Source: UMGS1601 sp900553335 (GTDB lineage Bacteria; Bacillota; Clostridia; Oscillospirales; Ruminococcaceae). From it: a stretch of DNA of 64,000 bases. Location of the stretch: NCBI GenBank assembly GCA_937920725.1, contig CALEUW010000030.1, forward strand, positions 99,766 through 163,765, given 5' to 3'. The notes below the pieces were generated by a model. It searched no databases. It had not been told where the DNA came from and was given only the letters and a program-made list of their open reading frames with translations. Shown piece after piece: positions 15,225 through 23,913 of the stretch (positions are counted from its first letter, which is position 1; every line of letters begins with the position of its first letter). The translations under genes and the position numbers were made by a program.

Positions 15225-18200
15225 ATGGGAAATGCAGAGAATAATGTAACAAAAGGTCTTTATTCTCCAAGGTTTGAGCATGATAACTGCGGTATCGGAG
15301 CGGTTGTCAACATTAAGGGTATAAAGAGCCATGATACTGTTGCCAATGCTTTGACAATCGTTGAAACGCTCGAACATAGAGCAGGAAAGGACGCCGAGGG
15401 AAAAACGGGTGACGGAGTAGGTATTTTGTTGCAGATTTCTCACAAGTTTTTCAAAAAAGCTGCAAAGAAGGATTTGGGGATTAATCTTTCGAGCGAAAGA
15501 GATTATGCTGTAGGAATGTTTTTCTTTCCGCAAAACGAGCTTGCAAGAAACCAGGCTAAGAAAATGTTTGAGATCATAGCATCAAAAGAAGGACTTGAGG
15601 TTTTAGGCTGGAGAAATGTTCCGTCCCGTCCTGAGGTATTGGGACAAAGAGCTGTAGAATGTATGCCGTTTATCATGCAGTGCTTTATCAAGAAGCCGAG
15701 AGATGTAAAGAAAGGTCTTGATTTTGATAGAAAGCTTTACGTTGCAAGACGTGTTTTTGAACAGTCAAACGAGGACACTTATGTAGTTTCGCTTTCAAGC
15801 AGAACTATTGTATATAAAGGAATGTTTTTGGTAGGAGATTTGAGAAACTTCTTTTTGGATTTGCAGGATGAGGATTATGAATCCGCAATTGCTATGGTCC
15901 ACTCAAGGTTTTCTACCAACACAAACCCAAGCTGGCAGCGTGCGCATCCTAACCGAATGATGGTTCACAATGGAGAGATAAATACAATAAGAGGAAATGC
16001 TGATAAGATGCTCGCTCGTGAAGAAACTATGAAATCTGAGCATTTAAAAGGCGATATCGACAAGGTCATTCCTGTTGTAAATACCGAGGGTTCTGACTCC
16101 GCTATGCTTGATAACACTCTTGAATTTTTGGTCATGAGCGGAATGGAGCTTCCTTTGGCGGTTATGATAACGATCCCAGAGCCTTGGGACAATAACGCAA
16201 CAATGTCGCAGAAGAAAAAGGATTTTTATCAATACTATGCTACTATGATGGAGCCTTGGGACGGCCCTGCTTCAATTTTGTTTTCTGACGGAGATATTAT
16301 GGGAGCTGTGCTTGACAGAAACGGACTTCGCCCGTCAAGATATTATATCACAGACGACGGATGCCTTATCCTGTCATCAGAGGTAGGGGCATTGCCGATA
16401 AGTCCTGAAAAAATAGTTTCAAAGGAAAGACTTCGTCCGGGAAAAATGCTTTTGGTAGACACAGTTGAGGGACGTCTTATCGACGATGATGAGCTTAAGG
16501 AGAGATACGCTTCAAAGCAGCCGTACGGCGAGTGGCTGGACAGCAATCTCGTAAATCTAAAGGACCTGAAAATCCCTAACGCAAAGGTAGAGGAACATTC
16601 TTACGACGACAGACAGCGCCTTCAGAAAGCGTTCGGTTATACATACGAAGAAATTATGACGTCTATTTTGCCGATGGCGAAAAACGGAAGCGAATCTATT
16701 TCTGCTATGGGAACTGACAGTCCGCTTGCTGTTTTGTCTAAAGAGCCTCAGCCTCTGTTTAATTACTTTAAACAACTTTTTGCACAGGTCACAAATCCTC
16801 CTATAGACGCTATAAGAGAGGAGATCGTTACCTCTACTACTATTTACATAGGCGAGGACGGAAATATATTAGAGGAAAAGCCTGAGAACTGTAAGGTTAT
16901 GAAAATACATAACCCAATACTTACCTCGACAGATATACTTAAGATCAAAAGTATGCACATACCCGGCTTTAAGGTTGCGGTTATACCTATTCTCTACTAT
17001 AAGAATACGAGGCTTTCAAAGGCTGTAAACAGATTGTTTATTGAAGCTGATAAGGCATATAACGAAGGTGCAAATATTCTTATTTTGTCGGACAGAGGAG
17101 TTGACGAAAACCATCTTGCTATCCCATCTCTTCTGGCGGTGTCGGCATTGCATCAGCATCTTGTTGTGACTAAGAGAAGAACCTCTTTAGCGATGATACT
17201 TGAAAGCGGCGAACCGAGAGAAGTGCATCATTTCGCAACGCTTTTGGGATACGGTGCAAGCGCAATAAATCCGTATCTTGCACAGGAAACTATCCACGAG
17301 CTTATAAACGATGACCTTTTGGATAAGGATTATTATGCGGCTGTTGACGATTACAATTCGGCAGTTTTGCACGGAATCGTAAAGATAGCGTCAAAAATGG
17401 GAATATCAACTATTCAGTCGTATCAAGGCTCCCAGATTTTTGAAGCGATCGGCATAAGTGAGGGTGTAATAGATAAGTATTTCACAGGTACTGTCAGCAG
17501 GATAGGCGGAATAACAATAAAGGACATTGAGGATAGTGTTGATAAGCTTCATACCGGCGCTTTTGATCCGCTCGGACTCGGTACAAACCCTGAAATAGAA
17601 TCTCGTGGAAGCCACAAGGTAAGAAGCGGAAAGGAAGAGCATCTTTATAATCCGCAGACAATTTATCTTCTTCAGCAGGCTTCAAGAACAGGCAATTACG
17701 AAACCTATAAAAAGTATTCAAACTTAATTTCAAAAGAGCTTGATCCCGTTAATATCAGAGGGCTTATGGATTTTAATTATGCTGAAAATCCGATAGATAT
17801 AAATGAAGTTGAAAGTGCAGAGTCTATCGTCAGAAGATTTAAAACGGGCGCTATGTCATACGGTTCTATTTCCGAAGAGGCTCATGAAACTCTTGCAATT
17901 GCAATGAACAGACTCCATGGAAAGTCTAATTCTGGCGAGGGCGGAGAGAGCATTGAAAGACTTTTGACAAAGGGACAGGAAATTGATAAATGCTCAGCAA
18001 TAAAGCAGGTAGCTTCGGGAAGATTCGGTGTTACATCGAGATACCTCATCTCCGCTGATGAGATACAAATTAAGATGGCACAGGGCGCAAAGCCCGGAGA
18101 GGGAGGACATCTTCCGGGCAAAAAGGTATATCCTTGGATCGCAAAGACTAGACACTCAACACCCGGAGTATCGCTTATATCTCCGCCGCCTCATCATGAT

Positions 18201-19769
18201 ATTTATTCTATTGAGGATTTGGCACAGCTTATATACGATCTTAAAAACGCAAACAAGAATGCGAGAATTTCCGTTAAGCTTGTATCCGAGTGCGGAGTAG
18301 GCACGGTTGCTGCGGGTGTTGCAAAAGCAGGAGCAGGATGTATCCTTATCTCCGGATATGACGGCGGAACTGGCGCTGCTCCGAGAAACTCAATTTATAA
18401 CGCAGGACTTCCTTGGGAGCTTGGGCTTGCCGAAGCTCATCAGACGCTTATTCAAAACGGACTTAGAAATAAGGTTGTTGTCGAAACGGACGGAAAGCTT
18501 ATGAACGGACGAGATGTTGCCGTTGCGGCGATACTCGGTGCAGAGGAGTTCGGCTTTGCGACAGCTCCGCTTGTAACTCTCGGCTGTGCAATGATGAGAG
18601 TATGCAACTTAGACACCTGTCCGTTCGGAGTAGCAACTCAAAATCCTGAGCTTCGTAAGAGATTTATGGGCAAACCTGAATATGTAGTGAACTTTATGAT
18701 GTTTGTTGCCGAGGAGCTTCGTGAATATATGGCAAAACTAGGAGTTAAAACAGTTGACGAGCTTGTCGGAAGAATTGATCTTCTAAAGCCAAGAGAGGGA
18801 CTTTCCGGCACGGCGGCAGAGGTTGATCTTTCAAATATTTTAAATTCAGATTTTGCTTCTAAGAAAATTGAATACGGCAAAAAGTCACTTTATGACTTTA
18901 AGCTCTCTGAAACGCTTGACGAAAAGGTTTTGCTTAAGGAATTTGAATCGGCTTTTAAAAAGGGTGAAAAGAAAACAGTAAAGGTAAATGTTAAAAATAC
19001 AGACAGAACATTCGGCACAAGTTTTGGTTCTGAGATCACAAAGAAATATCAGGATACGCTTGAGGATGATACGTTCAGAGTAGTATGTAAAGGATCAGGC
19101 GGACAGAGCTTCGGAGCGTTTATTCCTAAGGGACTGACGCTTGAACTTATCGGAGATTCAAACGATTATTTTGGAAAAGGATTGTCAGGAGGTAAGCTTT
19201 CTGTATATCCTCCAAAGGAATCTACATTTAAAGCTGAGGATAATATCATTATCGGAAACGTTGCTCTTTACGGTGCAACAAGCGGAAAAGCGTTTATTAA
19301 CGGAGTTGCCGGAGAGAGATTCTGCGTAAGAAATTCGGGAGCAATAGCAGTTGTCGAGGGAGTCGGCGATCACGGCTGTGAATACATGACGGGCGGAAGA
19401 GTTGTTGTGATAGGCAAAACCGGCAAAAACTTTGCTGCCGGAATGTCAGGCGGAGTAGCTTACGTTTTGGACGAGGACAGAGATTTGTATACAAAGCTCA
19501 ACAAGGAAATGGTGCTTTTCTCGGAGGTAACTGAAAAATATGACATCATTGAGCTTCGTGAGCTTATAGAAGAACACGTTTCGGCTACAGGATCTGAAAA
19601 GGGAAAAGCGATACTTGAGAGCTTTGAAGAATATCTGCCTAAGTTTAAGAAGATAATTCCTCATGATTATAAGAGAATGATGACAGCTATCGTTTCTATG
19701 GAAGAAAAGGGCCTTTCAAGCGATCAGGCTCAGATCGAAGCGTTTTATCAGATTATAAATAATAAGTAA
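15225..19769 (+). CDS. gltB: Glutamate synthase large subunit
   Basis: The ATG at 15225 is chosen because GGAAAGGGTG lies upstream. The 1514-residue protein has a class II glutaminase domain with catalytic Cys22 (HDNCGIGAVVN) exposed after propeptide removal. A central domain follows, then an FMN/Fe-S synthase domain with GDGGTGAAP-type elements around residues 1030-1060 and the Cys cluster CAMMRVCNLDTCPFG (3Fe-4S). The C-terminal GXGXG beta-helix domain is complete. It makes two glutamates from glutamine and 2-oxoglutarate. The small subunit follows after 13 bp. Confidence 0.97.
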   Translation: MGNAENNVTKGLYSPRFEHDNCGIGAVVNIKGIKSHDTVANALTIVETLEHRAGKDAEGKTGDGVGILLQISHKFFKKAAKKDLGINLSSERDYAVGMFFFPQNELARNQAKKMFEIIASKEGLEVLGWRNVPSRPEVLGQRAVECMPFIMQCFIKKPRDVKKGLDFDRKLYVARRVFEQSNEDTYVVSLSSRTIVYKGMFLVGDLRNFFLDLQDEDYESAIAMVHSRFSTNTNPSWQRAHPNRMMVHNGEINTIRGNADKMLAREETMKSEHLKGDIDKVIPVVNTEGSDSAMLDNTLEFLVMSGMELPLAVMITIPEPWDNNATMSQKKKDFYQYYATMMEPWDGPASILFSDGDIMGAVLDRNGLRPSRYYITDDGCLILSSEVGALPISPEKIVSKERLRPGKMLLVDTVEGRLIDDDELKERYASKQPYGEWLDSNLVNLKDLKIPNAKVEEHSYDDRQRLQKAFGYTYEEIMTSILPMAKNGSESISAMGTDSPLAVLSKEPQPLFNYFKQLFAQVTNPPIDAIREEIVTSTTIYIGEDGNILEEKPENCKVMKIHNPILTSTDILKIKSMHIPGFKVAVIPILYYKNTRLSKAVNRLFIEADKAYNEGANILILSDRGVDENHLAIPSLLAVSALHQHLVVTKRRTSLAMILESGEPREVHHFATLLGYGASAINPYLAQETIHELINDDLLDKDYYAAVDDYNSAVLHGIVKIASKMGISTIQSYQGSQIFEAIGISEGVIDKYFTGTVSRIGGITIKDIEDSVDKLHTGAFDPLGLGTNPEIESRGSHKVRSGKEEHLYNPQTIYLLQQASRTGNYETYKKYSNLISKELDPVNIRGLMDFNYAENPIDINEVESAESIVRRFKTGAMSYGSISEEAHETLAIAMNRLHGKSNSGEGGESIERLLTKGQEIDKCSAIKQVASGRFGVTSRYLISADEIQIKMAQGAKPGEGGHLPGKKVYPWIAKTRHSTPGVSLISPPPHHDIYSIEDLAQLIYDLKNANKNARISVKLVSECGVGTVAAGVAKAGAGCILISGYDGGTGAAPRNSIYNAGLPWELGLAEAHQTLIQNGLRNKVVVETDGKLMNGRDVAVAAILGAEEFGFATAPLVTLGCAMMRVCNLDTCPFGVATQNPELRKRFMGKPEYVVNFMMFVAEELREYMAKLGVKTVDELVGRIDLLKPREGLSGTAAEVDLSNILNSDFASKKIEYGKKSLYDFKLSETLDEKVLLKEFESAFKKGEKKTVKVNVKNTDRTFGTSFGSEITKKYQDTLEDDTFRVVCKGSGGQSFGAFIPKGLTLELIGDSNDYFGKGLSGGKLSVYPPKESTFKAEDNIIIGNVALYGATSGKAFINGVAGERFCVRNSGAIAVVEGVGDHGCEYMTGGRVVVIGKTGKNFAAGMSGGVAYVLDEDRDLYTKLNKEMVLFSEVTEKYDIIELRELIEEHVSATGSEKGKAILESFEEYLPKFKKIIPHDYKRMMTAIVSMEEKGLSSDQAQIEAFYQIINNK

Positions 19770-19782
19770 GGAGGGGACTGAA

Positions 19783-21267
19783 ATGGGAAAGCCAACAGGA
19801 TTTATTGATTATGAACGTGAGGATGCACAAGCATACTCGGTTTTAGAACGTATTAAAAATTTTGATGAGTTTCACACTCCTCTTACAAAACAGGAACAGG
19901 AAAAACAGGGTGCAAGATGTATGGAATGCGGAGTACCGTTCTGTCAGTCGGGCTTGATCATAGGCGGTGCGGTATCGGGCTGTCCGCTTAACAATCTTAT
20001 TCCCGAGTGGAATGATTTGATATTTAAGGGTGCTTGGGAGCAGGCGTACAACAGACTTAAAATAACAAACAATTTTCCTGAATTTACTTCAAGGGTTTGT
20101 CCGGCACTTTGCGAAAAGGCTTGTACCTGCGGAGTGGATGGAGATGCGGTTACTGTTAAAGCAAATGAATATGCAATAATTGAAAACGCATATGATATGG
20201 GATATGCATCAGCTAAAATCCCTAAGGTAAGAACAGGGAAAAAGATTGCGGTTATAGGTTCAGGTCCTGCGGGACTTGCGGCTGCGGATCAGTTGAACCA
20301 GAGAGGTCACAGTGTAACGGTTTATGAGCGTTCTGACAGAGTGGGCGGACTTCTGATGTATGGAATCCCTAATATGAAGCTGGAAAAACATATAATTGAC
20401 CGCAAGATTGATATTATGAAAGAAGAAGGCATAGAATTCAAAACGGGTGCTGACGTGGGCAAAAATATAAAGGCAGCGGACTTGCTGAAAGAGTACGACA
20501 GAATAATTTTGGCTTGCGGCGCATCAAATCCCCGTGATATAAAGGTTTCGGGAAGAGATGCCGATGGAATTTATTTTGCAGTTGACTTTTTAACGTCTAC
20601 CACCAAAGCGCTTTTGGATAACGATCTAAAGGACGGAACTTATGTAAGCGCTAAAGGCAAAAGGGTTTTAATCATCGGCGGAGGAGATACGGGAAATGAT
20701 TGTGTCGGAACAAGTATTCGACATGGTGCAAAAAGCGTTTTGCAGCTTGAGATGATGCCAAAGCTCCCGGATACAAGAGCTGAGAACAATCCTTGGCCTG
20801 AGTGGCCGAGAGTCTGCAAGACGGACTACGGTCAGGAGGAAGCCATTGAGCTTTTTGGAACAGATCCCAGAACCTATCAGACGACTGTCAAGGAATTTAT
20901 CAAGGACAAAAAGGGAAGAGTAAAAGGAGCAAAGCTTGTTAAGCTCAAGGCTGAAAAGGATAAAAAGACAGGACGTTTGGCGATGAAAGAGATTGACGGT
21001 TCGGAGTACGAGGTGGAAACTGATTTGGTTCTGATCGCTGCAGGCTTTACAGGCGCACAAAGCTATATTACAAAGGCTTTCGGAGTATCAACAGATGCGA
21101 GAACTAACGTAGCTTCAGCTGAGGGAACGCATAAAACAAATGTTGACGGAGTTTTCGTGTGCGGTGATATGCATATCGGACAGTCCTTGGTAGTTCGTGC
21201 CATCAGAGAGGGAAGAGATGCGGCAAAAGAGGTTGACGAAAGCCTTATGGGATATACGAATCTTTGA
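19783..21267 (+). CDS. gltD: Glutamate synthase small subunit (NADPH-dependent)
   Basis: The 494-residue electron-transfer subunit. N-terminal Cys motifs for two 4Fe-4S clusters (CMECGVPFC..CPLNN and CPALCEKACTCG) are followed by the FAD-binding GSGPAGLAAA and NADPH-binding GGGDTGNDC motifs. It passes electrons from NADPH to the GltB FMN. Strong ribosome-binding site AAGGAGGGG. A bidirectional terminator follows. Confidence 0.97.
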   Translation: MGKPTGFIDYEREDAQAYSVLERIKNFDEFHTPLTKQEQEKQGARCMECGVPFCQSGLIIGGAVSGCPLNNLIPEWNDLIFKGAWEQAYNRLKITNNFPEFTSRVCPALCEKACTCGVDGDAVTVKANEYAIIENAYDMGYASAKIPKVRTGKKIAVIGSGPAGLAAADQLNQRGHSVTVYERSDRVGGLLMYGIPNMKLEKHIIDRKIDIMKEEGIEFKTGADVGKNIKAADLLKEYDRIILACGASNPRDIKVSGRDADGIYFAVDFLTSTTKALLDNDLKDGTYVSAKGKRVLIIGGGDTGNDCVGTSIRHGAKSVLQLEMMPKLPDTRAENNPWPEWPRVCKTDYGQEEAIELFGTDPRTYQTTVKEFIKDKKGRVKGAKLVKLKAEKDKKTGRLAMKEIDGSEYEVETDLVLIAAGFTGAQSYITKAFGVSTDARTNVASAEGTHKTNVDGVFVCGDMHIGQSLVVRAIREGRDAAKEVDESLMGYTNL

Positions 21268-21294
21268 TTTCTTTGCTTGATAGAATTGTAAATA

Positions 21295-21323
21295 AAAAGC
21301 GACAGATCAAGTCTGTCGCTTTT
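21295..21323. terminator. Bidirectional terminator between gltD and the ABC-F gene
   Basis: 12-bp stem AAAAGCGACAGA / TCTGTCGCTTTT with a 5-nt loop. The A and T arms give a U tract in both directions. Confidence 0.8.
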
Positions 21324-21336
21324 AAGTTTTATAAAG

Positions 21337-22824
21337 CTATATGCAAAGCATTTTATTAGACACCTGCTCGCAGAAGCGTTTATCATGTTCTACGAATATA
21401 AGCGTAGCATCGCAGGCTTTCAACAATTCCTCGATTTGAATTCTTGATAATACATCTACATAATTTAAAGGTTCGTCCCAGATATATAGATGCGCCTGCT
21501 CGGATAAGCTTCTTGCAAGCATTATTTTTTTCTTTTGTCCCTGACTGTAGCTGTCGATTGTTCTGGAGAAAAGCTCTCTTGAAAAATCAAGCTTTCTAAG
21601 AATTGCTTTAAACAGAGCTTCGTCAATATGATGCTTTTGGATGTAGTCGCCAAGCGTGCCGCATAAGTTGTCCGCAGATTGGCAAACATATGAAATTTTT
21701 AATCTGCTGCCTTTTATGATACTTCCCTGATAATTTAGATTTTCGCCTAAAATCAGTTTTATAAGGCTTGTTTTTCCGCTTCCGTTCTTTCCGCATACAG
21801 CAATGCGGTCGCCTTGATTTACCGTGAAGCTTATGTCTTTAAAAATTTCATTGCCGTCATATTTAAGCGTAACATTTTGAAATGTTATTAACTGATTGGA
21901 ATGATATTTTAAAGGTGATATCTTTAGTGAGGATACCTCTTCGACATTTTGCAAAAGCTGATTTTTTTCTGCAATGCTTTTTTCAATTCGGTTTTCCATA
22001 GACTTTGCACGGTTCATAAGTTTTCCGGCTTTTTTGGCGATGGAAGGTCTTCTGGTCAACGATTTTTCAACCTTTGCAGGATCAAAGCCTATCTTTGTTG
22101 AAGCGATTTTATCAGAATGTGCGGCAACTCGTTTTGCTGACTGTTCAAGCTGGTGAATTTGTTTTTTCAGCCGTTCATTTTTCGTTTGTTCAAACTGCTC
22201 TTGCCGACTGCGGTTTTCGTTCCAAGAACTGAAATTGCCTTTTTGAACCTCGATGTTTGTTTTGTTGATAACAAGAATATGGTCGATACAAGAGTCGAGA
22301 AAAGCTCTGTCGTGAGAAACGAGGATGAATCCTGATTTTTTTTTAAGATAATCAGCAAGAACTGCTCTCGCATGAGTATCAAGATGATTTGTTGGCTCGT
22401 CGATAAGCAAAAAGCTGTTTTCACGAAGAAACATTCCCACGATGAGAATTTTTGTTTGCTCTCCGTTTGACAAGGTTGAAAACTCACGGTACAGCAAATT
22501 ATCATCAGTTTCAAGTAAGCTGAGCTCTCTACGAATCTGCCATTCTTCTGCTGTAGGTGCTATGTTTTGAATAATATCAATAGTAAAATATGAATCGCTG
22601 GGCGGTGTATACGGAAAGTATTCGAAATTTACAGACGTTACTATTTTACCCGTATATTCAAGATCGCCCATAAGCAGTTTTAAGAAAGTTGTTTTTCCAC
22701 GTCCGTTTCTTCCTGTAAAGCCAAGCTTCCAATCGGTATCAATTTGAAAGCTGACATTCTCAAACACATTATCATAGCTTCCTTCGTATGAGAAAGTAAG
22801 GTTTTTTATATTTATCAGTGACAT
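21337..22824 (-). CDS. Lsa-type ABC-F ribosomal protection protein
   Basis: The 495-residue protein has two ABC domains and no membrane segment, as in ABC-F proteins. First NBD: GRNGRGKTT, signature LSNGEQT, LLIDEPTNHLD. The interdomain linker (about 190-290) is Lys/Arg/Glu-rich and helical and would be the antibiotic-resistance arm. Second NBD: GKNGSGKT, signature YSQGQKK and LYIWDEPLNYVD. The order and motifs, especially WDEPLNY in the second NBD, are those of the Lsa/Vga branch, which dislodges lincosamides, streptogramin A and pleuromutilins from the ribosome. Resistance is inferred, not shown. Ribosome-binding site GGGAGGAATAATT. The leader encodes a short peptide. Confidence 0.85.
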   Translation of the reverse strand: MSLINIKNLTFSYEGSYDNVFENVSFQIDTDWKLGFTGRNGRGKTTFLKLLMGDLEYTGKIVTSVNFEYFPYTPPSDSYFTIDIIQNIAPTAEEWQIRRELSLLETDDNLLYREFSTLSNGEQTKILIVGMFLRENSFLLIDEPTNHLDTHARAVLADYLKKKSGFILVSHDRAFLDSCIDHILVINKTNIEVQKGNFSSWNENRSRQEQFEQTKNERLKKQIHQLEQSAKRVAAHSDKIASTKIGFDPAKVEKSLTRRPSIAKKAGKLMNRAKSMENRIEKSIAEKNQLLQNVEEVSSLKISPLKYHSNQLITFQNVTLKYDGNEIFKDISFTVNQGDRIAVCGKNGSGKTSLIKLILGENLNYQGSIIKGSRLKISYVCQSADNLCGTLGDYIQKHHIDEALFKAILRKLDFSRELFSRTIDSYSQGQKKKIMLARSLSEQAHLYIWDEPLNYVDVLSRIQIEELLKACDATLIFVEHDKRFCEQVSNKMLCI

Positions 22825-22858
22825 AATTATTCCTCCCGTTCGTTTAAATTCCTTTAAA

Positions 22859-22915
22859 CAAGTCGGAATAGTTTATGGCATATTTAATTTAAAAATAACC
22901 GTCTTATCCGACTTG
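22859..22915 (-). promoter_or_regulatory. Leader hairpin of the ABC-F gene
   Basis: CAAGTCGGA (22859-22867) and TCCGACTTG (22907-22915) are a perfect 9-bp inverted repeat. The upstream arm contains the last codons and stop of the leader peptide. A second palindrome, TTTAAA-GGAA-TTTAAA, lies between the hairpin and the gene's ribosome-binding site. This is the layout of a ribosome-stalling attenuator. Confidence 0.65.
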
Positions 22916-22939
22916 ATGCAAAAATTTATTTATTCTCAT
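22904..22939 (-). CDS. Leader peptide MRINKFLHQVG of the ABC-F gene
   Basis: The ATG at 22939 is preceded by AAAGGTGA with 6 nt spacing, so a strong ribosome-binding site fronts an 11-codon ORF 80 nt before the ABC-F start. Its final codons (CAA GTC GGA TAA) are the 5' arm of the leader hairpin. A ribosome stalled on this ORF by an antibiotic would prevent the hairpin from forming, as known for other ABC-F, erm and cat leaders. The peptide itself matches none I recall. Confidence 0.6.
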   Translation of the reverse strand: MRINKFLHQVG

Positions 22940-23097
22940 ATGAAATCACCTTTTTCTGTTTTGATTTGGCAAACGCCTTGTTAAATATAGCATATATCTC
23001 TTAGTTAGTTGTGAACGCATTCTGAATTTCGTTAAGAAAGAGTAATATTAATTCAAGTAAAATCGTGTAAAAAACGTGTAAGCAAAAATAAACCGCC

Positions 23098-23214
23098 CTA
23101 TTTTAGAGCGGTTTCCTTCGCATATTTTACTACTGCTTGATTTTTCTTTGCTTCTTGTGTTATTCTATTCATGAGAAGTACTTCTTCCTTGGTTAATAGT
23201 TTTGTAAAAATCAT
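23098..23214 (-). CDS. Small ORF of 38 codons, doubtful
   Basis: An open frame beginning MIFTKLLTKEEVLLMNR, highly charged and helical. No ribosome-binding site is evident. Its stop lies inside a hairpin (about 23091-23114, AACCGCCC/GGGCGGTT type with a mismatch) that is followed on the minus strand by TTTATTTTT, a plausible terminator. It may be the end of a decayed gene. The rest of the 22.94-23.45 kb gap holds only the promoter repeat described separately. Confidence 0.3.
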   Translation of the reverse strand: MIFTKLLTKEEVLLMNRITQEAKKNQAVVKYAKETALK

Positions 23215-23231
23215 TGTTATTGCAAAAGAGC

Positions 23232-23347
23232 TTAATTATTATATCACATTGTCTATTAATTTTACTGTCGAAAAATGTCAATTTAATTAAGTTCATAGAT
23301 TTACCTAAAATCATTAGGTGAAATTTGTTAAATAAGAGAAGTGACAT
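23232..23347 (+). repeat. Dispersed promoter-region repeat, copy A (pairs with 37080-37194)
   Basis: About 116 bp, roughly 80% identical to 37080-37194. The first 27 bp are nearly identical, and both copies end in AAGAGAAGTGACAT. Each carries tandem TGTCGAA-type boxes (here 23266-23272 and 23276-23282), 75 bp upstream of the -35. The copies sit in front of different genes on either side of the CRISPR locus. Confidence 0.85.
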
Positions 23348-23369
23348 GTATTGTAAAAAGAGATAAAAT
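23341..23369 (+). promoter_or_regulatory. Promoter at the end of repeat copy A
   Basis: GTGACA (23341-23346), 17 bp, TAAAAT (23364-23369). The same element occurs with the same spacing at 37188-37216. It reads towards the small membrane gene and the cas operon. Confidence 0.6.
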
Positions 23370-23452
23370 AATAATTATAAACTATGTAAGGAAGGTAGAG
23401 TATTAGATTAATAAATAAGTTGTCATAATAAAGATTGTGAGAATTTGTGACT

Positions 23453-23726
23453 ATGAATAGTGTAATTTGGTTACTTACAGTTCAATTGATTATCTTTATT
23501 GTATTTTTTTGTTGTTGCCGCAACACTTTCATCATTGTATTGGATGAATGATGCTCTTGCTGCGTATATCGTAGAAGTAAAGATGAATTTGCGCCTGCCA
23601 ATGTATGATGACCCTAATACGGTAGAAGAATTGAAACAGTTGAGAAAGCATATACCGAAAGAAAAAGTTAAGGCAATAAAAGATGCACTAAATTATTTTA
23701 ATTTATATTGCTCAAATGAAAAGTAA
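23453..23726 (+). pseudogene. Small membrane protein gene split by a frameshift at a T7 tract
   Basis: The ATG at 23453 opens a hydrophobic frame (MNSVIWLLTVQLIIFIVFF) that runs out of frame at TTTTTTT (23504-23510). The +1 frame beyond the tract continues the hydrophobic helix (VVAATLSSLYWMNDALAAYIV) and then a charged cytoplasmic-type tail ending NYFNLYCSNEK. Joined, the two halves give one plausible protein of about 90 residues with a single long membrane segment. It is either a real one-base indel or slippage at the homopolymer. Family unknown. It lies between the promoter repeat and cas3. Confidence 0.55.
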
Positions 23727-23913
23727 ATGGCGGAGAAATGTGGTATTATTAACAGGAAAACTATAATCTGCTAAAATCGAAAAATTTAAGATAGCCAAAA
23801 TGCTTGCCAGAGAAAGAATCGGTTATACAGGATGCATTGGAACATTTTTTCTTTTATTACACATTTGAGTGTTATTGTTAGTTTCTTGTAATACATAAAG
23901 TGAGAGGAAAAGT

